Source: Lasioglossum baleicum (taxonomy: Eukaryota; Arthropoda; Insecta; Hymenoptera; Halictidae). Taken from it: DNA of 64,000 nucleotides. This document shows positions 23,201 through 35,100 of the stretch, piece by piece; position 1 is the first letter of the stretch, and each line of letters opens with the position of its first letter. The stretch is taken from the NCBI RefSeq assembly GCF_051020765.1, contig NC_134940.1:15451712-15515711 (forward strand), written 5' to 3'. The notes under the pieces are model-generated. The model saw only the letters and a list, made by a program, of their open reading frames with translations. It was not told the DNA's origin and ran no database searches. Both the position numbers and the translations under genes were made by a program.

Positions 23201-26200
23201 AGGTGCGATACCCAAACAAAGCCGTCCAAAACCAGCAGTAGAGACCATAGACGATAATAATACAACTACCGAGAATGTCTGGACGAAACGTAGACGGCCG
23301 GTAGTTATAATGTTGTCCTCCGGTCGAGATTTGACTGATTTAAGATTAAGTCGCAATTTGGAAAACCGAGGTATACTAACAAGGCGAAACGCTCTAGCAT
23401 CATTGACCGTACAAGACGAGCTACGTGAAAAGATTCGAGACGACAACGTTGTACCATTATACACCGACCTGTTCGATGAGAAAGGATTTGTGGCTGCTGC
23501 TACGCAAGTACCTTCCATTAATAACGATAAATTGTTGAACACATTGTTGCGACAACAACTCAGTCAAAATTTACATTACGACACGAACTGGGAGCTTGCG
23601 GATTCCCTGAGCAATAGTTACAGCAGCATGTCTTTGAACTCTGCCGGTTTGAGTGTTATAATAGATACACCGCCTGTTTTATCCAGTCCAGAAAGCAACC
23701 AAACGAAGGCGCAAAACTCTGTAGCATCGAACTTAGTCCCTTCGAATCAGTGTACCATAGAAACCTTGGAACGAGATCAGTTTCATCAAGATGTGATGTC
23801 GCGTATGGAAGCAATGACGGATAGAAATCGAGGATTACAGAATTTATTAGAATACTTCCATTTAAATCTTTATCAGACCACTTCGAATTGGCGAATGCCT
23901 GCTTTAACGTTGCCGACGCATCAGGAAGCCGACATGAACGCAAGATTATCGTGGAATCGATTGTCCGCCTTCGATGTATTCAATTCGAAAGCTAAAAAGA
24001 CAGGGCATTATTACAAGTGGAAAATTGGCAAATTACCGCATATAAAAGTCCGATTCGACCGTCTGTATTTATTGGTTTTGCTCGACCAAAATCTGACCAT
24101 TTTCGAGACGATCGTCTCAACGCTTTTAGCGGTGGCCGTCGCTGGACTAGGTCTCATATTACTTCAACAAGGTCTCTATCGAGATATATTCGCCTTTATG
24201 TTCTGTTTTGTAACCGCCGGATGTCAGTATTCATTATTAAAGTCCGTTCAGCCTGACGCAGCTTCACCGACACATGGTTTTAATCGCATTATAGTATACT
24301 CGCGGCCTATTTATTATATACTGTGCTCGGGAAGTATATTAATCTTCAACGAATGCTTGAGAAATTTCAAAACGTCCGAGTTTATGATATATGGCTTCCG
24401 TGTCGCTGATTACGATGTTATATTGCAAATACGAAATGTTTTATTGATTTTTCTTCTTTGCTTCCCGGTCGTGTTCTCTTTAGGTTTATTTCCTCAAATC
24501 AACACCTTTTTGATGTATCTTTGCGAGCATACAGATATTCATTTATTCGGTGGGAACGCAACGACCAGTTTAGTTTCTTCGTTATATTGTCTTTGTCGCA
24601 GCATCGTTACTGTTGTTATACTGTACGGATTTGCTTACGGAACTATCACGGAGCCTAAATCCTCTCAACACATTTTGTTTTCGGTTTTTGCCGGTTTATT
24701 AGTTGCTATATCTTACCATTTGAGCCGATCATCTTCGGATCCTACTGTAATATGGGACATTGTTAAAGTAAGTCTATGGCCACCAGAAATTTATACCGAA
24801 GAGAAAGAAGCAAAGATCATTGAGAATACATCTCATAAAGATAATATGTCTACGACGTACGAGGAGACAAAAATTCGTACCTCGGGGAGAAAGAAGGATG
24901 TGAAAATTAAAGTTGGCGAACAAATGTCGGACGCAGAATTAGTGGATCCTTTACCTAAAAAGTTACGAGCAACCGTCTATGCAAGATTGAAGAACGATTT
25001 AGTAGTGTGCACCGTAATAGGTACCTTATCGTTCGGTATCCACTGCTCCACCGTGTTTACAGCTTTACAACCGGAACTGAATCCAGTTTTATGGGGTATC
25101 GTAAGCTGTCTAGGATTTCTGTTACATTATATCGTACCACAGCTTCGAAAGCAATTACCATGGTTGTGCTTATCGAGACCGGTACTCCGTAGTCGTGAAC
25201 ATGCACAATTCGAAGTACGCGAACCGGTGAAAATAATGTGGTTTGAAAAAGCGTACGTTTACCTTTCTTTCATAGAAAGAAATGTTCTATATCCGATAGT
25301 ATTCCTAGGAGCTCTCACCGAATGTTCATCGAAGATTGTAAACAAATTTGGAGAGAGCGTGGGAACATTAATCATAGTTGTGTGCGGATTGAAATCTTTA
25401 AGATCTTCGTACTCTGATCCATCAACTCGGTACCTAGTCCTGATCTTTGCGGTGTTATTCTTCAAGTTAGACTTTCGAGATCGCAGCGAGACTTTTCTCG
25501 TTGATTATTTCGTCACTGGAATAGCATTTGCAAAGATCTACGAATTACTGTTGAAGATTAGATTTGTTGTTACATATATCGCGCCTTGGCAGATCACCTG
25601 GGGCAGCGCGTTCCACGCTTTCGCCCAACCGATATCGGTCCCACATTCTGCCATGTTGTTCTTGCAAGCGGGCATTTCTGCAATTCTGAGCACTCCGTTG
25701 AGCCCACTTTTGGGAAGCGCAATTTTTATATCTTCGTACGTGCGTCCCGTCAAGTTTTGGGAAAGAGATTATAAGACGAGGCGAATGGATCATTCGAACA
25801 CGCGCATGTCTTCGCATTTAGATCGGAATCCAGGTGCGGATGACAATAATCTGAATTCAATTTTCTACGAGCAATTAACCAGATCGTTACAACACAGTCT
25901 TTACGGAGACCTAGCTCTCGGTCGCTGGGGAAATGTTGAACAAGGAGATTGTTTTTTACTAGCGTCCGACTACTTAAACTGTTTAGTGCATATTGTACAA
26001 TTGGGCAACGGATTAGTAACATTTCAATTGAGAGGTCTTGAATTTAGAGGAACATATTGTCAGCAGAGAGAAGTACTTACGCTTCTATCGAATACTAATC
26101 GTTAGACTGCGGATGTTCATGCAATTTTCCATTTTTCTAGGCGAATCTTAAGAAAGTGAAATAAATCGAAATTTTCAGAAACCATAAATGCATAAACATC

Positions 26201-28752
26201 CGTAGTCTACTGATCATTGTACATTCATTGTTGCGTCTAGCATGAGCACGTTGATTTTGATTTCCAGGTTGAAGCAATCTCGGAGGGGATCGAAGAGAAC
26301 GACGATTGTTGTTGCTGCGTAATGGGACATTTCTCAAACGTGTTAAATGTAAATGCAGCTTTCAGTCAGCGTTGGCTAGCTTGGGAAGTCGCAAATGCCA
26401 AGTATGTTTTAGAGGGATACTCGATCTCGGATAATTCAGCGGTCTCTATGCTTCAAACGTTCGAGTTCCGCAAAGCGTTGGTCACCTTCTACGTGAAAAG
26501 TATTATTTTTTACACTGTTAAATCGTCAAAGTTGAAATACTGGTTGGGGAACCCTGATATTTCTGAGGCCTTAAAGATAACACTCGATAAGAACTTCGTG
26601 GATCTGGACCCAGTTTTTAAAATGAACATCGATGAGGATTACGACTTTCGCGCCATTGGAATTACAAGAAGCAGCTTTTGTAATGTTTACTTGGATTGGA
26701 TACAGTTCTGCGTTACCAAGCATGATAAGGTAATTTCTTACGACGCGTCTAAACTAATCGGAAATTTACGCAATATCGAATTATTTTTAATTCCCTTTAG
26801 ACACTGGACAAATCGAGGGATTCGCCGTTGGTATCTTTGTGTCTTGCGTTGAGTCTTCTGGGAAGACGCGCTTTGGGAGCAGCGTGTCACAATACTGTGA
26901 CAAGCGTTGAATTCTTTATTTATGGATTGCATGCACTTTTTAAAGGTACTGTTTCATTTGATCGAATCAAATCATTATCATTCAGTAAATGAACGTTTTC
27001 TATTCAGGAGATTTCCGTATAACATCGGTTCGAGATGAATGGGTGTTACACGATGTAGATTTATTGCGCAGCGTTATAGCGAAAGGTGTGAGAATGGCGT
27101 TGAAGCTGCATCAGGATTATTTCATGAGTCCGGACTTATACGTTGAATTAGCTCCTCTTTATGAAGCTATAGGTAGTCATGATAAAAATCTTGTAATTAG
27201 TCACGAAGCTGACCCGATGTGGAGAAACGCTGTTTTAAACGATGCTCCCAGTCTTCTGGCGCTTAGGTATTTTTATAGTATGCTATTTGAACATTTTATT
27301 AAAGTATCATTACATTGATAATACATTGTACGTACTATGTATTCTTAGATATGTACTCGAAGACGGCATGGACGAATTTAAAGTGATCATGCTTAATAAA
27401 CGATTCTTAAGCTTCCGAGTGATTAAAATGAATCGCGAATGCGTGCGTGGCTTATGGGCTGGACAGCAACAGGAATTAGTATATTTAAGAAATAGAAATC
27501 CAGAGCGTGGCTCTATACAAAACGCGAAGCAGGTTCTCAGAAATATAATAAATAGTTCTTGCGATCAACCAATCGGTTATCCGATTTACGTTTCGCCATT
27601 GACAACTAGTTACGCTGAGACTAACGAGCAATTGTGTTCTTTAGTCGGAGGACATTTAAGTCTGTGCGTAATCAAGCGTAACGTATTGAAATTGTGGGAG
27701 AGGTGAGATTTTACAATACGATAGAATTCTGTAAACCATGTTTAATCGATATATAGTACATTGTAAAATCTATTATTATTAAAAGTGCTATTCTCAGAAT
27801 CAGAAGAAGGTGCGGTCAGGGTTGTTCTTCGGGCGGAACAGGATCTCAAGACGACGGAGGCTTTGGGAACGAGGGAGTGTATGCAATGACCACTTACAAT
27901 ATTCATTCAGGTATTTAGACACACCTCTACTCTTCGCCGATTCTAATTAGATGATAATGTAGAACGAAATTTTAAAATAGGGTACGGTCAGTCGGGTTAC
28001 AACACATCTGGCTCGCAATCTATAGATTCCGGATGCCAAATCGGTGGATCCACTGGACGCGGTTCTCTAGGAAGAGCAAACACAGCGTCTCTCGGTGGTA
28101 ACAGAGGATCGTTGGCTTCGGTTGGTAAGCCCACAAGCTCGACGCTTGCCAGTTTAGCTGGTCTTCTTAGTAACAGTGATATTAAAACTGAAACTAAGAG
28201 CGAAACCAGCTTCTCCGGTAAAGTCGAGAAAGAGGAAGTTCTCCAAAGAGTGCGTGTAAGTAAACAAACACGAATTTCATGACTAGACCGCGGATCTTTA
28301 TGCGAAATAAAAATTGTCTGCATCGATAAACTACATAAATCATATAATGAAATCATATATTGAATTTCAACTTCTCAATTTTGCTATAAACGCATAAAGA
28401 TCCGCAGTCTATTCATAACTTCAATTTTCTACGATATGAAGAATCTGTTGACAACTTTGTTTGTTATTAGATCATAGATCCGAATCAAGTATACGATGCA
28501 ATTAATTTGGGTCGTCGGATAGATGTAATTTGGCCCGATGAGAGAATGAGACAGCAGGGCGGTAGATCCGGATGGAAACATTGGGTACCCGAAAGAGGTA
28601 TGGAGGGATGCGTTGTTCATTGTTGGTCTCCTAATCATCGTGATCCGAATCGACGATCTCACGTGGACAAAGTCATCTTGCTTGTCAAAATTGACGATAA
28701 ATATGTTCCGATAGCGGAACAGGGTGTACGAGATTTAGGAGCAGAAGTGTGA
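20228..28752 (+). CDS. pcx: Pecanex, multipass membrane protein of the Notch pathway
   Basis: Fifteen exons give 2183 aa: 20228-20380, 20640-20886, 21447-21710, 21808-22166, 22234-22377, 22451-22695, 22756-23018, 23086-26072, 26268-26729, 26801-26945, 27008-27266, 27349-27702, 27798-27910, 27981-28255 and 28471-28752. The start MGSQMLEILRQSVWASLTGG is the pecanex N-terminus. Two hydrophobic segments follow, then a long polar serine-rich region (about residues 85-680) with four HPQSLE repeats. Many membrane segments lie in exon 8. The conserved C-terminal domain contains CQQREVEAISEG, WLAWEV, YVLEGYSISDNS, LHALFKG, GLWAGQQQEL, RNRNPERGSIQNAK and INSSCDQPIGYP, ending DLGAEV. In Drosophila, maternal pecanex loss gives a neurogenic Notch phenotype and the protein acts at the ER. 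No defect is seen. AATAAA at 28906 is a plausible polyadenylation signal. Confidence 0.95.
22086..22359 (+). repeat. pcx: Four HPQSLE peptide repeats in pecanex
   Basis: HPQSLE is encoded at 22086-22103, 22149-22166, 22267-22284 and 22342-22359 (residues about 315, 336, 353 and 378), twice in exon 4 and twice in exon 5. Codon use differs between copies (CCA/CCG, AGT/TCT, TTA/CTT), so the peptide rather than the DNA is preserved. Confidence 0.9.
26103..26209. mobile_element. TAGACTGCGGAT-family MITE in pecanex intron 8
   Basis: 107 bp with ends TAGACTGCGGAT and ATCCGTAGTCTA. The flanks CTAATCGT and CTGATCAT are a decayed 8-bp duplication. It starts only 30 bp after the end of the 3-kb exon 8. 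Confidence 0.85.
28284..28411. mobile_element. TAGACTGCGGAT-family MITE in pecanex last intron
   Basis: 128 bp, ends TAGACCGCGGATCTTTATGC and GCATAAAGATCCGCAGTCTA. Flanks TTCATGAC and TTCATAAC match at 7 of 8 positions. It begins 28 bp after the donor at 28255. Confidence 0.88.
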
Positions 28753-28905
28753 TGAAGTATTTTTGAACATTCTGTAGTGATACACATTCTGACAATTTTC
28801 GTACGAACATTTTTCAACAACAACAACAAAACGAAAAAAAACACCGCGGTTACCAATAACGAACGCATTAAAAAAAAATGAAAAAATTCATTCCAACTAT
28901 AAAAT

Positions 28906-28911
28906 AATAAA
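28906..28911 (+). terminator. Probable polyadenylation signal of pecanex
   Basis: AATAAA lies 154 nt after the stop codon in an A-rich context. Other signals further down cannot be excluded. Confidence 0.4.
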
Positions 28912-29646
28912 TACAAAGATTTTTGATGGAAAATTATTCTTGAAATTGTACATAATGAAAATCGACGAATTTTAAAAACTAGTTTGTTAATTCAATTATA
29001 ATAATATAACTACGAAATACTCTTCTCTATTTCAACCTCTCGGAAATTTTCATTCACTTCGACGTTTACTTTTTCATTAATATTGTTTATTCGCTTCTGC
29101 ATTCCCTCCCTCATCGCAATAATTATTAACGGTAGTCGTAGACTTTCAGAAACGTTTTCCGGAAAAAAAGCCCGTAAATTTCAAAAGTTCGCATAAAAAT
29201 CATAATTGAATATTTTGCCACTTTCAACTATGATAGGAACGATTACTTCTTACGTGTTTACTGAGGAAGACTAATGTCAATCGCCAAGTTATTCAATGCA
29301 AGGTAAATTGTACCATGTTGTATTATACTATGTACCATAATCATTAGATGATTTAGTAGTTACCGGGAACTATGTGTTACTTGTTGTTAAAACTAACAAA
29401 ATTATTCTATTTATCGTTTCGATATAAAACACGAGATGAGTATGTTCACATTATTTTCCATTGATTTGCTGTGTGGAAATTGTTTCTTATCAATAATTAT
29501 GCAAAAATCTTCTATGTTCGATATATGTGAAAACGAAGAAAGTACAAAAGCTATTAACTGTGTCAATATATATTTATATCTGAAAGTTATAGCGATGTGA
29601 TTTATAGGAAGTAACTAAATTTCATTAGATTATAAGTATAAAGAAT

Positions 29647-29648
<2 letters not shown>

Positions 29649-29718
<70 letters not shown>
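29649..29718. repeat. (TC)n microsatellite, about 70 bp
   Basis: An uninterrupted CT dinucleotide run downstream of pecanex. A shorter run of the same unit sits inside the MITE copy at 50680-50894. Confidence 0.97.
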
Positions 29719-29722
<4 letters not shown>

Positions 29723-31358
29723 GAAGATCGTAAATTGTGTTATTTATTAAAAAGAGATAGAGACATATTTTGATTGTTATTATTGTCGAACGTACTCATT
29801 CGATAACAACAAGTAACATCGCTAGAAATTTGTACATATAAACATCATTCGTTCTTTTCTACATTTTGTTACATTTTTTTTAAACGACTCAAATATAGAT
29901 AAGTTGTAAATATGCGTACAATATTTCTGCAAGATTCGAGCGTCCAAATGTATTTACTGAACGTGTAATTTTGTGGGGCCATGATGCTGCCTCTACAGAA
30001 CATATCGGTACATTAAATAGCAGCATTATGTATAGTTTGAACGAGAGAATTTGATTTCTGTAACATTATTATATGAAAATGATGATAAACACACAGTGGT
30101 ATATTTACATTTGATATATACCGTCATTGTAAATTTCATAAAAACTAATAGTTTAAGAGAATAACTATGTAGTTATCATAAAAGAAAGAAATTAATTGCC
30201 CGAAACTTATCGCACGACATTTATCTAGGAAAGAAAGATGCATCTGTTATCATTTTTCTTTCGAAGAAAGACTTACTGAACGCGTACTCCTAGTTTTGTA
30301 AATACCCTCATCAATTCATTTTCGATTTACTTGTTTTATCGCAACCGATAAAGAAATTTAAAACGTACGTACTGGTTAGTAAAATAATAATAATAAAAAA
30401 AAAGACACGGGGTTGCTTGCAAAAATATGAAATACTTTCCTGTTTATAATTGAACGAAGAGGAAAAAGGCTAATGTATATTTGGCACAAAGAATGAAAGA
30501 TTTTGCAAGTAACCATGGAATCACAGCATTGCCTTATCATGGTGTCTCTCGAAAGCACCTGACTGATGAATAAATTTTAGCTAGTCCTTTAATTGTTGGT
30601 ACATGTTTATGTATCGCTTTCTGCCAAGGGACAACAATCTCTTCCGCCGGAGAGAACATGGATTAAATAATTTTTATTAAATCTCTGGCCTATTAAATCT
30701 GTTAATCAACAGTACTTTCATACATAGATTGTACAGAATTGTTTTACCATCCAGAATAAATATTAAAATTAAAAATCAGATCGAATGTAAAGGTTTGTTT
30801 ATAATCCCTGTATTAATAATATATTTTAATTTCTAAAATATGCATTTGCTATTTAATAATATCATTCTTAGCTCCGATAAGTTATAATGAATTTTATTCA
30901 TTATAGTATTACAGTGTATAGAAGAAAGCGAGTACTTTGAACTATATTTCAGTTTGAAAAGTTAGCTTAGTTTATTAAGTATCGCTAGCGAGACAAACAT
31001 TGTACATTAATCTTACATTACTACGACATATTGTACTATACATATAATACACGCAACCAGTTAAAAAATTCATTTTATAATCATGTTATAACATTAATGA
31101 TACATGTAATACATTACCAACAGTTTGTAAAATAATCAACAAGTTATTATAAAAGTTACAAATAATAAATGGAAATACAATGTCTTTTTAGAAACAACAA
31201 TTTTATATTTTATCCTGTCGTTTATAAAATTTCGATAATAAATAAGTTGCACTTTTAGTTTTAAAAATTACATTCATCTGATATAGAAAATAGAATACTC
31301 GTAAAAGCTGTATTCTGCAATGTGACGTACATTTAAAAAATTTATTCAATGTAATTAT

Positions 31359-31504
31359 TAGACTACGGATATTTATGCAATTTTCAATTTTTGTAGACAA
31401 TTTTTAAGAAAGCAGGACGACCGAATCAAATCCTGTTCAATTTGATATTCCAGCATTTTTTGAACATTTTTATAAACCGTAAATGCATAAAGATCCGCAG
31501 TCTA
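31359..31504. mobile_element. TAGACTGCGGAT-family MITE with perfect 8-bp duplication
   Basis: 146 bp. Ends TAGACTACGGATATTTATGCA and its near-inverse ATGCATAAAGATCCGCAGTCTA are flanked on both sides by GTAATTAT (31351-31358, 31505-31512). It lies just downstream of the thioredoxin stop and could fall in its 3' UTR or beyond. Confidence 0.93.
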
Positions 31505-31558
31505 GTAATTATAGATAATCTCATTGAAGTAATTTTACAAAATATGCTGGTTACATCT

Positions 31559-31996
31559 TCAAACCTTCCCTCTTTCGTCTTCGGAATTCGAAGAAGGCAA
31601 CGTATTATGGTGAATAAGTTTATGTATTAAGTTTTCTATCGTATCAAAATCATGTAGACCTATCAATTTATCGATAACTAATCCACTTGAAATTGTTATA
31701 ATAGCAGGTACAGCTTTAACTTCGAACATTTGCACTAAATCTGGATTTGTTTCTAGATCTACGATAGCTAGATCTAATTCATCCATTGGTTCTATAATAT
31801 CTATTAATTTAGGCGTTAGTATTCTACAAGGTTCACACCAGTCGGCATGAAAATTTACAATAACCGGTACTGAACTATTCATTACTTTACTAACATATTC
31901 CTTAGTGCCATTTATTTTAAACTGTTTCTTCTGTTGCCGAGAGAGAGAAACATTGCGTACTATCATCGACGAAAGCTTGCTGGTTTGGCGCAGCAT
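31559..31996 (-). CDS. Mitochondrial-type thioredoxin (Trx2-like), WCEPC active site
   Basis: Single-exon coding region of 145 aa. The preferred start is the ATG at 31996 (MLRQTSKLSSMIVRNVSLSR), which gives a basic, serine-rich, acid-free N-terminus typical of mitochondrial import. The frame is open upstream to about 32055, preceded by a 3' splice signal, so a 5' exon is likely. The thioredoxin fold is clear: VIVNFHADWCEPCRILTPKL holds the redox motif, followed by LAIVDLETNPDLVQMFEVKAVPA with the conserved cis-proline in VPA, and a C-terminal helix. The motif is CEPC rather than the common CGPC. Insect mitochondrial thioredoxins vary at this position. Expected role: disulphide reduction in the matrix with thioredoxin reductase 2 and peroxiredoxin. 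Upstream, a tandemly duplicated splice-acceptor block is present at 32031-32162. Confidence 0.85.
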   Translation of the reverse strand: MLRQTSKLSSMIVRNVSLSRQQKKQFKINGTKEYVSKVMNSSVPVIVNFHADWCEPCRILTPKLIDIIEPMDELDLAIVDLETNPDLVQMFEVKAVPAIITISSGLVIDKLIGLHDFDTIENLIHKLIHHNTLPSSNSEDERGKV

Positions 31997-32030
31997 TTTG
32001 TCGTATTTTAAGCAACGACTCTCACTGCAT

Positions 32031-32162
32031 ATAATCAATACTTTATTAATAAATCCTGAAATATACAATAAAAGTTGACCACGAACTCAATTAAAGTTTT
32101 TCTTCTATGGTCGCTGTGTATAATCAATACAATCAATACTTTATTGATAAATCCTGAAATAT
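32031..32162. repeat. Tandem duplication of a short acceptor-containing block upstream of the thioredoxin
   Basis: About 35 bp at 32031-32065 recurs at 32131-32162 with few differences (AATCAATACTTTATT-ATAAATCCTGAAATAT). On the minus strand each copy contains the 3' splice signal ATATTTCAG or CATATTTCAG, followed by GATTTATNAATAAAGTATTG. Confidence 0.75.
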
Positions 32163-35100
32163 GCATAAACGTGAAAAGAATTAATTGATTTTTTATTACC
32201 TCTCACAGAAATCTAAATAAACAAGATACTTACTACGAATATTTAAAATATCCGATAAGATGTTACCAATTCATTGATAAATTATACAATTAGCAAATTA
32301 TGCCGGAGAAATAAATAATTATGTGTCTGCAAATAATTTTGATGCACTGGTAATGTGATTACCGAATTAGATTATTTTGTTATCAAATAATAATTTTCTC
32401 CATACCTCTGTTAGATGCACCAGGCAAACCAATTGAAACATAAAATAAGGGAATACTTCTGTACTGGCTCCAAATGTCATACCACTAAAAAAAGAAATTC
32501 AAAATATAAACATTTCCCAGTGTTTGATCGTGTACGTAATCTTGTTGTAAAATGAAAGGGTTCCAAATTTAAATTTAGACAATATTATTGTTATACATGT
32601 ATACACTCTGATGTATTATATGTATATATATAAATGTGTACAAATTTCCAATTACCCGTACTTTAGAAATATTCCTCTAAAAATCAAATCGACGTGAAAG
32701 TAATACAACGCATACTATTTTGTGTGAGATCATGCTATAATTTAAACCATTTATTTGTAAATCCTTGCATAAACACACATTGACTGCATCACTCACACTT
32801 GATCACGTACAATCACGTATCACTGACTGTCACTGCCACAATCACATTTATTCACACTACGGTATAAAATTTGTACCTATGTTTGCCAACAGGTGGCTAC
32901 AGTGCTAGAGCCCCCCGAGCACAAAATGGCGCGATTTTCACCTGCCGGGGGCTCGAGCCCAGGGCCTGCCGGCCGGGCTGGGATTCAGCCGATTTGCAAG
33001 ATTGCAAGGGTGCGGGATTCGCGTTCTCATTGCGTGATAATACAAACACGGGTTTTTTCAGTAGTCAAAAACGCCAGATAAAGGTCAATCTAGGCAGCAA
33101 TCGCCCTCAAAGGTCTTATTTATTAACTGTTTATCAACTTATTATACTTTTGTCGGTAACAAGGGAGACTGCTACGCATTTGCAAAGTACTGCCACATTG
33201 ATGCGACCCGCCCTGTGTCGCGCATGCGCGAGAAAAGTTGGGCTCAATCGAAGCACTGATTGGCCACATTAGTGTGATACCGTACTGCCCTCTCAAAAAC
33301 ATGCTGAATCCCAGCCTGGCCGGCAGGCCCTGGGCTCGAGCTGGCTCGAGCCCCCGGCAGGTGAAAATCGCGCCATTTTGTGCACAGGGGCCCGGCTAAA
33401 TCGGCCTGTCTTGGTCTCAACGCTGCTCCAAGCATTGTGTTTGCCCGTAACCTGTCGGGCAGGGGCTCTGCTAGCTGGGTCCGGCGGTAGGCTCGGTCAG
33501 ACTGTGCTGTCTGGGTACTTATACATATAGACAGATATAGAGATAGACAATGGCAGCGCGGGGTATAAAGAGTGAGAGAGAACAATAGCCAGTGGGATCG
33601 CACTCTCTTTCTAATTGACGAGTTGGCGGAGAGAGATTCGCTCAATGAAAGTGGCGAGTGCGTAGGAAACACGTAGGGAAATGAGAGTTGAGTGCGGTCA
33701 CCCTTCCTAATTTCGCAAATTTAGTTACGATTTGATTTTGAAATATAAATGTATATAACGTGTGTGTGTTGTATTAAAATTTAAAGTTCTGAACTCTTCC
33801 GTTACTTTCCTGCCAGTAACAGTTCCCCACAAACTTAGGACACTTAGGACTGCTTAGGACTTGGGACGTAAATAAAGGTCAAAATAGGTACATAATTTCC
33901 CTCGATTTTCTCGACCTGGCGATACTGAAATAGATATATATACGTACGTTCCTGCATTTGGTCGCGCATGCGCATGAAACTTGTGCAGTATCCCAGCATT
34001 GATACAAATGTCCTCTCTGCTAAATGAAATATAAAATGATGTTTCAATGCGTTTAAATAGAGATTTTTCCATTTTTAAGGGGTTAAATTAAAGCTCAGAA
34101 AATGCACTTTATGATAGGCATATTGCAGTTTGATAACAGATGGGTTGTCATACCGTGAATTTAAATCTGAAACAACGAATGACACTCTCAGCTTTCATAT
34201 TTCACGAGTTTTATTTCTGTAGATTGCTGCAGCGATACTAAAAGTATCGAAATGTATATGTATGTACATTCAAGTGATAATAACCAGCAATATTTATGTA
34301 CAAATACACCGAATTATAAACACTAAACATTCTTCACACCTTACACATAACTTCTCTAAATCAATTCGTTTGAATGTTGCATCTGTCCTTTTGTTTCTTT
34401 TGTATGTTTTTCTGTAATCAATGTGTTGTTTCCTTTGTAGGGTATGACTGGAGTGGCATATGTATAAAATCATATGTTTCCTTGTTTTGGCACAGCTTGT
34501 CACAGGAAAGAAAAAGGAATACACGTAACTAAGAAGAAAAGAGCGTTGGAAGAAACGTTTCGAATGATTGCAGTGGACCGCTTTCCGTTTTCTCTTTTGT
34601 TTTTAACAAACTCAGCTGTTGTACGACTACTATCTGAAAGGAAAAGTCTCTTTCTTTAGCGAGCGAAATATAAGTATATATTCGATGTTTCGTAAAACTT
34701 TTTCTGGCTGTATAACACGTGTACTATATAACAATAATAATAATGATATTAATGACAATATAATTATAAGAAGAATTGGATTATCGACACGACGTCGAGT
34801 AAAACGAGCAAGCATAATTGTTTGTTTTTAGTTGATCTCGCGCAGTTATTCATTAAATCTGCACAGGTCTGATATTATTGGTCTCGCATACAAATACATA
34901 ATACAGAAACCGACATGCGATTAGCTTTCCATTGGTAAAAGCAGGATATATTACAAACTTAACAATAGCGGTAGATGTACCAATAAATTTATGCAATGCG
35001 TATATTACAAAACTGTTTGTTTCTCTCTTTAATTTTTTTTTTTAAAGAAAGTTTGTTCGGTTCTCGGATGTGTCTTGTGTCTCCTTTCTACAAAGGCGTG

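Larger units (their letters stand above)
28753..31558. other. pecanex 3' UTR and AT-rich spacer
   Basis: It contains an A-rich stretch, AATAAA at 28906, a 70-bp (TC)n microsatellite (about 29649-29718) and one MITE (31359-31504). No gene was recognised. Confidence 0.6.

Noticed and set aside
29649..29718. TC run as a possible CRISPR-like or regulatory array
   Set aside because: It is a plain dinucleotide microsatellite.
32406..32484. Minus-strand open segment with acceptor and donor, reading WYDIWSQYRSIPLFYVSIG
   Set aside because: It looks exon-like and could be a 5' exon of the thioredoxin gene or part of a small gene. However, no start exon or continuation could be joined with confidence, and no family was recognised.
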